Of a DNA stretch of 64,000 nt, positions 24,243 to 33,153 are shown one piece after another. The translations under genes were made by a program, and so were the position numbers. Source of the DNA: Acidobacteriota bacterium (GTDB lineage Bacteria; Acidobacteriota; Terriglobia; Acidiferrales; UBA7541); contig DAHUXN010000028.1 in the NCBI GenBank assembly GCA_027307115.1, positions 1-64,000 of the forward strand. The letters are read 5' to 3'. Position 1 is the first letter of the stretch; every line of letters starts with the position of its first letter. Under the pieces are notes generated by a model. It was not told the origin of the DNA, did not search any database, and was given only the letters and a program-made list of their open reading frames with translations.

Positions 24243-25643
24243 GCGCGACGATGAACACGATGAGCCCGATGAAGTGGACGGCGAAAATGTTGACGACGAA
24301 ATCCAGCTTGTTGGTTCTCGCGCTCGCCTTCGCGCTTCCCGTTTTCGCGCAAACATCAGCGCAAAGTTCGGCGCAGAATTCTTCCGATGTCTATGCCATC
24401 AAGGGCGCGAAAATCTTCACGCTCGCGGGAGCGCCCATCGAAAACGGCGTAGTCGTGATTCGCGACGGCAAAATTGCCGCCGTGGGTAAAGACGTTGCGA
24501 TTCCCGAGGGCGCGAAAGTGATCGACGCCACTGGCTTGCAGGTGTATCCCGGCGTGTTCGATCCCGTCACGCAGGTTGGCTTGGAAGAAGTTTCGGCCGT
24601 CAACGCGACCATCGACACCACGGAAACCGGCGAGTTCAATCCTGACGTCACCGCCGCCACGGCGTTCAACGCCGATAGCGCGCATGTCCCCGTCACGCGC
24701 GCCGCGGGCATCACCGAAGTTCTCACTGTGCCGGGCAGGCTCGGCGGCTTCGGAGGCGGCGGTGCCAGCGTCATCGGCGGGGAAGCCTCGGCCGTGAATC
24801 TGGGCGGCTGGAACATCAACGACATGGTGATTCGCCGCCACGCCGGCATGGAACTTACCTGGCCTTCCATACAAACCGGCTCTTTCGACTTCTCGACGTT
24901 CACTTTTACGCAGCGCCCGTATGCCGAGGCAAAAAAAAGACTACGAGAAAAAAGTGTACCAGCTCGACGATTTATTCGACGCGGCGCGCCATTACGCCGA
25001 AGCGAAAGAGAAAGGCAATCCGGATAATTTCCAGCGCGATTTGAAGCTCGACGCGCTCGCGCCTGTTGTCGAAGGCAAGGAGCCGCTGCTGGTTGTTGCC
25101 TTTCAGGCGCGCGACATTCGCGAAGCCGTCGAATTCTGCGAGAAGCAAAAAGTGCGCATGATTCTCGCCGGCGCCTCCGAAGCTTGGAAGACCATCGACT
25201 TGCTCAAGAAGGACAACATTCCGGTGATCATTGGGCCTGTGCTCACCATGCCGCAATCGGAAGACGACCCGTACGATTCCGAATACGCCATGCCGGGTCA
25301 GCTTTACGCCGCGGGAATCAAGATCGCATTCGGCAGCTTCAACACTTCGTTTTCGCGGCGCTTGCCGCAGTACGCGGGCACATCAGTCGGTTACGGTTTG
25401 CCGCACGACGAAGCGCTCAAGGCCGTCACGTTCAACGCCGCGCAGATGCTGGGACTCGGCGATCAACTCGGCACAATCGAGCCGGGCAAAATCGCGAACC
25501 TAGTCGTCACCGATGGCGATTTGCTCGAAATCAAAACTCAGGTGAAATACCTGTTCATCCAGGGCTGGCAAACCAGCCTCGACAACAAGCAACTAGAACT
25601 CTACGAGCGCTTCAGCCAGCGCCCCAAGCCCGAATCGCACTAA
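24239..25643 (+). pseudogene. Third amidohydrolase paralogue, frameshifted at an A8 run
   Basis: Two reading frames together make one amidohydrolase-like protein: 24239 to about 24937, then from about 24939 to 25643. The switch is at eight A residues (24931-24938). Removing one A joins PYAEAKK to DYEKKVYQLDDL with no gap and gives 467 residues, the size of the two paralogues. It has a signal peptide and ends with the same NAAQMLGLGDQLGTIEPGKI signature. The metal HxH is absent (YPGVFDPVTQVG). The start (GTG 24239) overlaps the second paralogue. The shift could be a true mutation, transcriptional slippage on the A run, or an assembly error. Both halves remain under coding constraint in appearance. 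Confidence 0.8.
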
Positions 25644-25676
25644 TCACCGCGCTCGCATGTTTGTACGGGCGGGTAG

Positions 25677-25705
25677 CGCAGAGTCTCGATTTTTGAGATT
25701 CTGCG
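25677..25705. terminator. Hairpin between convergent genes
   Basis: CGCAGAGTCTC (25677-25687) pairs with GAGATTCTGCG (25695-25705) with one mismatch around a GATTTTT loop. It lies between the amidohydrolase array and the convergent VWFA gene. No strong T-run follows on either strand, so termination is plausible but not certain. Confidence 0.5.
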
Positions 25706-25751
25706 GCTTGTTGCTTTGCCGCGCCGATGCTACGTAGGTTACGAACCCGCA

Positions 25752-27554
25752 CTAAGGAATGTCGCCGGGGCGGGTCACGGCGAACATCTTTCCGCTGCCC
25801 GCCTCCTCGACTACCAGTCGCAAACGATACTTTCCTTCAGGGGCCTGCAACACCATCGTGGTGTTCAGTCCTCGCTTGCTAAGACCCGCAAGCGTGTCGT
25901 TTTTCAGCGCCATGTCCACCACGCCCATTTCGCCCGTCACAAAATTCCCTTGACTGTTAAACAAAGCGGAGACAACCGTCAACTTATCCATGTGTCGCCC
26001 CTGGCTTTTCTGAAATGATAGGCCCTTCAGGTCCACATGCAATGAAATCTGCAATCCTGTTCCTCCCGAGGGCAGCCGCCCCGGCTGCGCCGTCACTTCA
26101 GCCGGAATCCCTGGTATGCCATCGGTTTTCAGGACCTCGTCGTTGAGCCTGTCTACTCTCCCTTCTGCCTGCCGCGCGGCTTCACTGGGCGCAAAGTAAC
26201 CGCGGCGAGCCTGAATCTGAAACCGGCCGGGAACCGTCAGCTTCACCTTCAGGTCGTGGAATTTCCCATCCGCCTTTAGGTTGGCGGGCGAAAAACCAAG
26301 CCGGTAGGAAACATGGGGAACGGCGGCCATCTCCCGCAAGCCCAGGTCGAGATCGTTGTTGTGATGAAAAAAGATCCCTCCCGTATCCCATGCTAAGAGG
26401 TCCATAACGTCGTCCATTTCCTCGCGCTGCTTCTTCAAAAGTTGCTTCTCGTATTCAGACGGCGGTACTCCCCCAGAATAAAGTGGCGAATCTTTCGCGT
26501 CTCCTCCGGGGGCGCGGGCGATCAAGCCTTTGGCGTCAAGTGAGTTGATGACAACGCCGGCATCGAGCGCATCGCTCGTTACCTCGTCCAGTTGCGATTC
26601 CAGCGACGCTGTGAAAAAGCCAGACGAAGTCAGTACGACGATGCGGTGCCCAGGCATTTGGGCTAGGTGCCCGATTACAGAGTCCAGACTTCCCAGTGAG
26701 GATTTTGAGCTGATCACCGTGGCGGATAGGATGGTTCTCGCCATGACCTCAAGCTCCGCCTCCGCTGAAGGCGATGCGTTGCCACACAAATAGAGATTCC
26801 GTGTTTCCGTATCCCCCTCGTCCACAATCAAATGCGCGGCGTACGGACCTAGGGGGTGCGTCGCGCAGTTTGGATTCCCGGCATTTCTCGGGGGAGGATA
26901 CTCAGGGGCACCCAGCGGCTGCATGTGGACGGCCTCTATCGTCTTGAGCAGTTTCTGCTTGTCGTCCGTGAAATCCAGAGCCGTTGATGCCGATGCAGTG
27001 AACACTCCCACTTTATCGCCCTGATGCAAATTTCCCTGCACAAACTTCTCTGCCGCCTGCCGCGCATACGCTAAATCGCTGAACGGCGTATTTCGATCAT
27101 CAAAGAAAAGCGCGATGAATCGCTGCTGATTTCCGGCCGTCGTTTGCGAGGGAGGAGCACTGGTCGGTGCAGCAGTTGAAGTTGCCGCCGACGCCCCGAC
27201 AATTCTGGGCGCGGCGCTTTCTATTGTGTACTGCGAGATCGCTTGTTCCTTGCCCTTGTCGTACACCTTGAAATCCTGTTGTGCCAGGCCGCCAACAGCT
27301 TGGCCTTTGGCGTTCCGCACAATAACGTCTGCCTGAACTACGTTTCTCTGTACGTGCAGAGTCGCCGGAGGCCCGTAGGGTTGCGTGTCAAACCTGAGTT
27401 CTTGATCTGAAATCTGCTGTGAGAAAACCGCGAGCGGAAATAGAAGCACGACGAGCGCAGCCGCTAGATGGCGGATGGGGAATCGCGATTGCCCCTCTGT
27501 CGATTCAGAAACCCCAGGGGTCGAAGTCAAAAGTCCAGCACTGACAGAATCCAT
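25752..27554 (-). CDS. Exported VWFA-related protein (acidobacterial type)
   Basis: A 600-residue protein with a signal peptide (LAAALVVLLFPLAVFSQ). It has a DVIVRNAKGQAVGGLAQQDF opening and a central von Willebrand A domain (FIALFFDDRNTPFSD, then HRIVVLTSSGFF). A C-terminal beta-rich part follows. The layout matches the VWFA-related Acidobacterial domain family (TIGR03436 as I recall it), highly expanded in Acidobacteriota and of unknown function, probably adhesive or secreted. A degenerate MIDAS is seen: the usual DxSxS appears as DDRNT. ATG 27554 is chosen after AGAGG; GTG 27620 is an alternative that would put 22 extra residues before the signal. An operator-like palindrome lies about 100 bp upstream. 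Confidence 0.83.
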   Translation of the reverse strand: MDSVSAGLLTSTPGVSESTEGQSRFPIRHLAAALVVLLFPLAVFSQQISDQELRFDTQPYGPPATLHVQRNVVQADVIVRNAKGQAVGGLAQQDFKVYDKGKEQAISQYTIESAAPRIVGASAATSTAAPTSAPPSQTTAGNQQRFIALFFDDRNTPFSDLAYARQAAEKFVQGNLHQGDKVGVFTASASTALDFTDDKQKLLKTIEAVHMQPLGAPEYPPPRNAGNPNCATHPLGPYAAHLIVDEGDTETRNLYLCGNASPSAEAELEVMARTILSATVISSKSSLGSLDSVIGHLAQMPGHRIVVLTSSGFFTASLESQLDEVTSDALDAGVVINSLDAKGLIARAPGGDAKDSPLYSGGVPPSEYEKQLLKKQREEMDDVMDLLAWDTGGIFFHHNNDLDLGLREMAAVPHVSYRLGFSPANLKADGKFHDLKVKLTVPGRFQIQARRGYFAPSEAARQAEGRVDRLNDEVLKTDGIPGIPAEVTAQPGRLPSGGTGLQISLHVDLKGLSFQKSQGRHMDKLTVVSALFNSQGNFVTGEMGVVDMALKNDTLAGLSKRGLNTTMVLQAPEGKYRLRLVVEEAGSGKMFAVTRPGDIP

Positions 27555-28051
27555 CTCATGGCCTCTTTGATCCGAGGAAGTATACCCCTGCCCAAGTTCA
27601 TTGAGGAGAATTCCTCCCACACAGGACGTTGAATTAAGCGGTAAGGTGTGATATAGTAACTATATGATCATCACGACGCATCTCGCTATCCTCCTCGCCC
27701 TTGCAACAGGGCGAAGGTGGAGTCCGTGCTCCGCCTAGCAGTCCTCCCAACTTCCCATCTAGGGCATTCCTGCACCAAAATCAGCCAACCTATGGTTTTT
27801 TTGAGCGGTAATGAGATGCACAGTCCCGCAAACACAACTGACTCAGAACACGACATTTACATTTTCTTGATCGGTAATGAGTTTCGTTTTTGCGCGCTCG
27901 CGCTTTTTTCGGCCTCCCGATTTTCATACTCCGCTTACCCCTCGCAAAAGACGTCAGAACGTCCCGCCGCTGTTGCTTTTTCTCGTCCCGTGGCGTCCAA
28001 TAACAGGGACAAGCTCATCAAATTCTCACCTGATTGTTTTCGAGGTGCAGC
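27555..28051. other. 497-bp gene-free divergent region
   Basis: Between the VWFA and fadA genes I see no convincing gene. It holds a 15-bp palindrome (27651-27665), two copies of GGTAATGAG (27807-27815 and 27873-27881), and a short GCGC-gctc-GCGC hairpin followed by six T (27892-27909). Frames crossing it (for example 27717-28055) have no family-like content. It probably carries both promoters. Confidence 0.5.
27651..27665. promoter_or_regulatory. Perfect 15-bp palindrome ATATAGTAACTATAT
   Basis: The repeat is symmetric about 27658 and AT-only except for one pair on each arm. It lies 97 bp upstream of the VWFA start and 387 bp upstream of fadA. Its form is that of a dimeric repressor operator, of the kind seen for PadR/GntR-type regulators. 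No regulator gene is adjacent. Confidence 0.5.
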
Positions 28052-29239
28052 ATGAGGGAAGCCGTAATTGTCAGCTCGGTGCGAACGGCGGTCGGCAAAG
28101 CATTCAAAGGGACGCTGCGCGCGGCGCGTCCCGACGATTTGGCGGCCACGGTGATGCGCGAAGCGATCGCACGCGTCCCGGGCCTCGATCCCAAAGAAAT
28201 CGAAGACGTGATTTTGGGTTGCGCCATGCCGGAAGCGGAGCAGGGAATGAACGTCGCGCGCATCGCCTCGATTCGCGCGGGCCTTCCGGTCGAAGCGTCC
28301 GCGATGACTATCAATCGCTTTTGCTCCTCGGGACTGCAATCCATCGCCATCGCCGCGCAGCGCATCATGGCCGGGCAGGGAGAAGTGATTCTTGCTGGCG
28401 GCGTCGAATCCATGAGCCTGATTCCCATGGGCGGAAATAAAATTTCGCCGAATCCGTGGCTGATGGACCATTATCCTGACACTTATTTGGGCATGGGATT
28501 GACTGCCGAGAATCTCGCGAAGAAATACGGCATCAGCCGCGAGGCGGCGGACGAATTTTCTTTTCACAGCCATCAGAAGGCGCTTGCCGCAATCGCGGCG
28601 GGAAAATTCAAGGATGAAGTTGTGCCCGTCGAAGTGGATTTCACTTCGCTCGATAACTCGAATGGCGGGCGGCCAAAAACAACGAAAGCGGTTTTCGACA
28701 CCGACGAAGGTCCGCGCGCCGATACTTCGCTCGAAGCGCTCGCGAAGTTGAAGCCCGCGTTTCACGCCAAGGGCGTGGTGACCGCGGGGAACAGTTCTCA
28801 AATGAGCGACGGCGCGGCCGCCGCGGTGGTGATGTCTGCGGAACGGGCACGTGCCCTCGGCGCTAAACCGCTTGCGCGATTCGTTTCATTTGCGACGGCA
28901 GGCTGTCCACCGGAAGAAATGGGCGTCGGCCCCGTGTTTGCAATTCCAAAGGCGCTGAAACTCGCGGGGCTGACTCTCGACAAAATCGATGTGATTGAAT
29001 TGAATGAAGCGTTCGCGGCGCAGGCTCTTACGGTCATCAAACTTGCGAAGCTCGATCCCGCGCGCGTGAATGTGAATGGAGGCGCCGTGGCGCTCGGCCA
29101 TCCGCTGGGATGCACGGGCGCGAAATTGACGGCGACGATTTTGCGCGAACTCGCGCGGCGAAACGGGCGCTACGGCTTGGTGACCATGTGCGTCGGCGGG
29201 GGCATGGGCGCAGCGGGCATTTTCGAACGCGCCGCCTGA
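28052..29239 (+). CDS. fadA: Acetyl-CoA acyltransferase (thiolase, FadA)
   Basis: A 395-residue degradative thiolase that cleaves 3-ketoacyl-CoA with CoA. Catalytic features are the nucleophile cysteine in [12 protein letters not shown] (near residue 91), the histidine in [15 protein letters not shown] and the second cysteine in [15 protein letters not shown] 28052 follows GAGGTG at five bases. The frame opens 18 bases earlier but without a ribosome site. The gene lies between fadN (17.9 kb) and fadE (29.9 kb) and completes a FadN-FadA-FadE set. Length and motifs are standard. Confidence 0.93.
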   Translation: MREAVIVSSVRTAVGKAFKGTLRAARPDDLAATVMREAIARVPGLDPKEIEDVILGCAMPEAEQGMNVARIASIRAGLPVEASAMTINRFCSSGLQSIAIAAQRIMAGQGEVILAGGVESMSLIPMGGNKISPNPWLMDHYPDTYLGMGLTAENLAKKYGISREAADEFSFHSHQKALAAIAAGKFKDEVVPVEVDFTSLDNSNGGRPKTTKAVFDTDEGPRADTSLEALAKLKPAFHAKGVVTAGNSSQMSDGAAAAVVMSAERARALGAKPLARFVSFATAGCPPEEMGVGPVFAIPKALKLAGLTLDKIDVIELNEAFAAQALTVIKLAKLDPARVNVNGGAVALGHPLGCTGAKLTATILRELARRNGRYGLVTMCVGGGMGAAGIFERAA

Positions 29240-29340
29240 GCCCGCGAAAGATTTCGCGATTTTCGCACCCGAAAATATTCAGGCGTTTACCCGCGGCAGG
29301 GAATCCCGCTAAGATAGCTAAGCCGTGGGCCCAAGTTTTA

Positions 29341-29376
29341 AATTCGGCTTTCAATTCGGCCTTAAATTCAGCTTAA
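29341..29376. repeat. 12-bp tandem repeat, three imperfect copies
   Basis: AATTCGGCTTTC, AATTCGGCCTTA and AATTCAGCTTAA follow each other directly, ending 9 bases before ATG 29386. The last copy abuts the ribosome site (CAGGAAA). Copy-number change could alter leader length. Confidence 0.6.
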
Positions 29377-29385
29377 CAGGAAAAC

Positions 29386-29838
29386 ATGCCGGCACCGGCC
29401 ACTTGGTATTTTGCGTACGCGAGCAACATGAACTCGGCGCAGATGCGCACGCGCGCCGAAATTCTCGAAGAGCATCGCGGAACGCTCGAGAATTACGAGC
29501 TTGTATTCAACCGCAAAGCGCGCGGCGGCGTAGCTACGGCAAATATTCGCCAGGCGCCGGGGAAAGTTGTTGAGGGCATCCTTTACCGGATTCCCGAGAG
29601 CGCGTTCCGCAATCTCGATCGTTACGAGGGAGCGCCGCAACAATACCGGCGCATCGAGGTCACGGTTACCTACGGCGAGGGCAAAAAAGCCGCCGCGCAG
29701 GTGTACATCGCAACAAAAGTGGATAAAGGCCTTCGCCCCGCGCCGCATTATCTGCAAACAATTTTGGCCGGCGCCGCGGAGCATAAATTTCCCGCGGAGT
29801 ACGTGGAGAAAATCAAAGAGGCAGCGCAGGGCGGATAA
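29386..29838 (+). CDS. Gamma-glutamylcyclotransferase-like protein
   Basis: A 150-residue GGCT/AIG2-fold protein. The substrate loop YASN (FAYASNMNSAQM), replacing the usual YGSN, is at the N-terminus. The catalytic-type glutamate lies in LDRYEGAPQQYRR. Family members release 5-oxoproline from gamma-glutamyl amines or peptides, or remove such groups from modified amino acids. No membrane or export signal. It lies between fadA and fadE on the same strand (146 and 59 bp gaps) and may be co-transcribed, though a role in beta-oxidation is not obvious. The start has CAGGAAA upstream. Confidence 0.82.
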   Translation: MPAPATWYFAYASNMNSAQMRTRAEILEEHRGTLENYELVFNRKARGGVATANIRQAPGKVVEGILYRIPESAFRNLDRYEGAPQQYRRIEVTVTYGEGKKAAAQVYIATKVDKGLRPAPHYLQTILAGAAEHKFPAEYVEKIKEAAQGG

Positions 29839-29897
29839 AAGTTTTGGTTGCGCCGCGGCGAACGGCGGCAATGTTTTTCGTGCAGCGAGGAGGGCAT

Positions 29898-31697
29898 ATG
29901 GCCACGACGACAGTCACGCAGAATTTGATGCGCGGCGGCGGATTCTTGATTTCCGCGTGCCGGCCGGAAGATGTGTTCACTCCGGCGGATTTGACGGGCG
30001 ACCAGCGGCTGATCGGCCAGACGGCGGAGGAATTTGTCGCGAAGGAAGTTTTGCCGCTCACCGCCGAACTCGAACAGCATAAAGAAGGCTTGATGCCGCG
30101 ATTGCTGAAGAAAGCGGGCGAACTAGGCCTGCTCGCTGGCGGTATTCCGGAAGAATATGGCGGCGCGGGACTCGACAAAGTTTCCTCGACGGTGCTTTCG
30201 GAAAAGCTCGCGGCATACGCTTCGTTCGCGGTGACGCATGGCGCGCACGCGGGAATCGGCACAGTACCCATCGTTTATTTCGGCACGGAAGAACAGAAGA
30301 AAAAATATCTGCCGCGGATTGCGACCGGCGAAATCATCTCCTGCTACTGCTTGTCCGAGCCGCAGGCGGGCTCGGACGCGCTGGCCGCGAGGACGCGCGC
30401 GGTGCTCTCGCCCGATGGAAAGAATTGGATCCTCAACGGCCAAAAAATGTGGATCACCAACGGCGGATTCGCGGATGTGTTCGTGGTGTTCGCGAAAGTG
30501 GATGGCGAGAAGTTTTCCTGTTTTCTGGTGGAGCGTGGAACGCCGGGATTTTCCGCCGGCGCGGAAGAAAAGAAAATGGGCATCAAGGGCAGTTCAACAA
30601 CAGCATTGTTTTTTGAGAACACGCCGGTGCCGAAAGAGAATTTGCTGCACGAAATCGGGCGTGGGCACATTGTCGCGTTCAACACGCTGAACACGGGGCG
30701 CTTCAGCCTGGGTGCGTACTGCCTGGGCGGCGCGAAAAAAGTTCTGGAAGCAGCTTCGAAATATTCGAAAGAACGCGTGGCGTTCGGCAAGCAGATTGCG
30801 AAATTCGGACTGATTGATGCAAAGCTGGCGGAGATGGCGATTCGGATTTATGCCGTCGAGTCGATGATTTACCGCTCGGCGGGGCAAATTGACTTCGCCA
30901 TGGCGAATCTGCCCGAAGGAATGACGAAAACCGAGCAGGGCATGAAGATGCTCGAGGAATACGCGATTGAGAGTTCCATCAGCAAGGTGTATGGCAGCGA
31001 AGTAGTCGATTATTGCGTCGACGAAGCGGTGCAGATTTTCGGCGGCTACGGATATCACGAGGATTATCCCGTGGCGCGCGCGTATCGCGACAGCCGCGTC
31101 AACCGCATTTTCGAAGGCACGAACGAGATCAATCGCATGCTCATCATCCAGATGCTGATGAAGCGCGCGATGTCGGGCGGGCTACCGTTGATTCCCGCGG
31201 CGATGAAATTGGCGGAAGAGGTTCTCGCGGGGCCGTCCATGGAAGAAGGACCGACCGGGCCGCTGGCACAAGAAGAACGGCTGGTGGCGAACGGGAAGAA
31301 GATTTTCCTGCTGGCGGCGGGCGCGGCGGTGCAGAAATTCCGCGAGCAACTGGCCGAGCAACAGGAAATTGTGGCGTCTCTTGCGAACGTGGTGATGGAA
31401 ATTTACGCGATGGAGTCATGCTTGCGTCGCGCGCAAAAAGCGGCCAACGGAAAAGCGGGCGATACAGCTTCGATCATGGCCGATGCGGCGCGCGCATTCA
31501 TTGCCGATGCTGCCGACCGCATCGAACGCGAAGCGCGGACGGCGCTGGCTGCAACCGTCGAAGGCGACAACCTGCGCACGCAGATCGCTGTGCTGCGGCG
31601 TTTCGCCAAGCGCGACGCCGTGGATACGATTGCGCTACGACGGCGCGTCGCTGCGGCGGTTTTGGCGGGCGACCGTTACCCGTTCGAGGGCCGTTGA
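29898..31697 (+). CDS. fadE: Acyl-CoA dehydrogenase (FadE type)
   Basis: A 599-residue flavin acyl-CoA dehydrogenase, which makes the first double bond in fatty-acid oxidation. Visible are the FAD/substrate signature CYCLSEPQAGSDALAART, WITNGGFADVFVVF, and the C-terminal QIFGGYGYHEDYPVARAYRD with RIFEGTNEINR, where the active-site glutamate is expected. A 170-residue C-terminal extension, as in Bacillus FadE (about 594 residues), separates it from short-chain enzymes. ATG 29898 follows GAGGAGGG; the frame opens 54 bases earlier. It is the last of the fadN/fadA/fadE set, and its stop overlaps the next TTG. Confidence 0.92.
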   Translation: MATTTVTQNLMRGGGFLISACRPEDVFTPADLTGDQRLIGQTAEEFVAKEVLPLTAELEQHKEGLMPRLLKKAGELGLLAGGIPEEYGGAGLDKVSSTVLSEKLAAYASFAVTHGAHAGIGTVPIVYFGTEEQKKKYLPRIATGEIISCYCLSEPQAGSDALAARTRAVLSPDGKNWILNGQKMWITNGGFADVFVVFAKVDGEKFSCFLVERGTPGFSAGAEEKKMGIKGSSTTALFFENTPVPKENLLHEIGRGHIVAFNTLNTGRFSLGAYCLGGAKKVLEAASKYSKERVAFGKQIAKFGLIDAKLAEMAIRIYAVESMIYRSAGQIDFAMANLPEGMTKTEQGMKMLEEYAIESSISKVYGSEVVDYCVDEAVQIFGGYGYHEDYPVARAYRDSRVNRIFEGTNEINRMLIIQMLMKRAMSGGLPLIPAAMKLAEEVLAGPSMEEGPTGPLAQEERLVANGKKIFLLAAGAAVQKFREQLAEQQEIVASLANVVMEIYAMESCLRRAQKAANGKAGDTASIMADAARAFIADAADRIEREARTALAATVEGDNLRTQIAVLRRFAKRDAVDTIALRRRVAAAVLAGDRYPFEGR

Positions 31698-32335
31698 AAA
31701 AAGCGGCCACGCGTAAACGCCCGGGGACTATTGCGCGAATTCGGCGCGGGACTATTCGCAAGAGCCAACCTGTCGGGCTCAGCGCGCGGTCGCGAAAATC
31801 TTCCCGTGATTCGGTTGCTTGGATTCGCACGCTGGCCGCGCCGTATTTGAAGGGCTACAAACCCGTGGTGACAAATGGCCGGAACTTACGAGGCTATTGG
31901 TTTATTGCGTCATCCAAAGTGCGGCTTCGGAAGGGAAGTTTGGCGCCAGGAAAGTCTCCGGTCAGCGGGCAATCGGCCGGATTTTTCGTCGGCTACTTGA
32001 TGGATGGTGACGGCTATTCGTTTTTCTCGCCCGAGCCGCCGGAGTGCCTTGTTTTTGCGTGGACCGGTCCGGTGGGAGGCGCGCTTCACCGGCAGCTTGT
32101 GGCGGAGCCGGGCAGCTTGGTGCGCAAGACCTTCGAATACATCCGCTGGCTGACGCATCGGCCTCCACGATTTGTCTTCCACGAGAAGCAGTTGCCAGCC
32201 ATGGCGCGTCACGGGTCTATGCAGGCGTGGCCCGCGGAAAAGCATCTGCATTTGTCGCAGAACTTTTTCATCGAGACGCTGGCGTGGCTGGTGCGCAGCG
32301 GGTTAGTGCGGAAACTCAGAGAAGAGATTCAGTAA
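31694..32335 (+). CDS. Unknown protein with basic N-terminus
   Basis: A 213-residue protein with a TTG start overlapping the fadE stop (TTGA). The first 45 residues are Arg/Lys/Ser-rich and probably disordered. The rest is globular (GYKPVVTNGRNLRGYWFIAS, FFVGYLMDGDGYSFFSPEPP, HLSQNFFIETLAWLVRSGLV). No family is recognised and there is no signal peptide. The position suggests co-translation with fadE, but no functional tie is visible. A longer frame reaches back inside fadE to 31013; that part is out-of-frame noise. Confidence 0.6.
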   Translation: MKKAATRKRPGTIARIRRGTIRKSQPVGLSARSRKSSRDSVAWIRTLAAPYLKGYKPVVTNGRNLRGYWFIASSKVRLRKGSLAPGKSPVSGQSAGFFVGYLMDGDGYSFFSPEPPECLVFAWTGPVGGALHRQLVAEPGSLVRKTFEYIRWLTHRPPRFVFHEKQLPAMARHGSMQAWPAEKHLHLSQNFFIETLAWLVRSGLVRKLREEIQ

Positions 32336-32419
32336 GTGACACCGATGCCGGTTTCCGCAATCGGTGAGTTTCCGATAACCTGACAATCGAAATGCACTAG
32401 AAACAAAATTTGGTGAGTC

Positions 32420-32893
32420 TTGGAGCGTGGACAGGTGAAACCGAAAACCAAGATTCTGGCACTGACGTTTAGTCTTATCTTGCCGTACCTCGCGCTAGCG
32501 ATGTACTTCGCCCTTCGAATTCAGGAGCATCCTCTACCGGCTTGGTTTCCCTATTTCGGCCTTTCTTACATATTGGGAACCATTGTTGTGGTCATGGTGT
32601 TCAGTCGGAAAATCCATCGTGACGTTCAACCGGCCACTGTGCAGAGACCCGTATCTGCTCTAGGGTGGATAGGAAGGGTTTGGGTTGGATATCTGGTTGC
32701 GGTCTGGGCGGGTCTCTTTCTTTGGGGCACTTACCAGACGATCTCGGGCAATCTTGAGTGGCAGCGAGCTCTTCCCGCTGGAGCATTCCTTCTAGCGTTC
32801 ATTGGACTTTTCTCGTGGTCGCTTTACAAGGACATTAAGCGCCCGACCCAACGGATGACGTCGACGGGCGCGAAAACGACTGACAAAACTTGA
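32420..32893 (+). CDS. Four-helix membrane protein, unknown
   Basis: A 157-residue protein with four hydrophobic segments (ILALTFSLILPYLALAMYFA; WFPYFGLSYILGTIVVVMVF; WIGRVWVGYLVAVWAGLFLW; ALPAGAFLLAFIGLFSWSLY) and a basic loop in the middle. No family is recognised. The start is TTG 32420 or GTG 32435; neither site is strong. It lies 84 bp after the previous gene. Short soluble ends suggest an inner-membrane location. Real coding is likely from the clean alternation of hydrophobic and charged blocks. Confidence 0.6.
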   Translation: MERGQVKPKTKILALTFSLILPYLALAMYFALRIQEHPLPAWFPYFGLSYILGTIVVVMVFSRKIHRDVQPATVQRPVSALGWIGRVWVGYLVAVWAGLFLWGTYQTISGNLEWQRALPAGAFLLAFIGLFSWSLYKDIKRPTQRMTSTGAKTTDKT

Positions 32894-33104
32894 CTATCAA
32901 CAGAGCCATCAAGACGGGCCGGAGTCTGTCGTACTCGGCCTCGAGCTTGCCGCGTCGAGATATGCGGTGGCGGACAAGGCGGAGGGCGTCGCGCAGAACT
33001 TTGCAAAGTGGGTCACATTCACGGAAATTCTGTTTCCCGTTTTGTGTGGAGCACTTCGTGGCATGCAATCTAAGTTCATGAATGGGCGATGGGTTAGCGA
33101 ATGA
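32886..33104 (+). pseudogene. Possible coding remnant without start codon
   Basis: In the frame ending at TGA 33102-33104 an uninterrupted protein-like stretch reads, in part, LGLELAASRYAVADKAEGVA and WVTFTEILFPVLCGALRGMQ. No ATG, GTG or TTG opens it before GTG 32967, which would leave 45 residues. It may be the broken end of a gene or a frameshifted tail of the upstream membrane-protein gene. Weak evidence. Confidence 0.3.
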
Positions 33105-33153
33105 TTCGTTCGGCCCCCGGCTTGCATCTAAGAAGACGGGGGTAAGTATCCGA

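Noticed and set aside
27717-28055. 112-residue frame before fadA
   Set aside because: It overlaps the fadA start and has no recognisable domain, signal peptide or ribosome site.
31013-31693. Upstream part of the frame leading into the 31694 gene
   Set aside because: It lies wholly inside fadE in another frame and is Arg-rich noise. Only the part after the fadE stop looks like protein.
32890-33081. 63-residue frame between the membrane-protein genes
   Set aside because: It is Arg/Ser-rich with no ribosome site. Another frame over the same bases is more protein-like.
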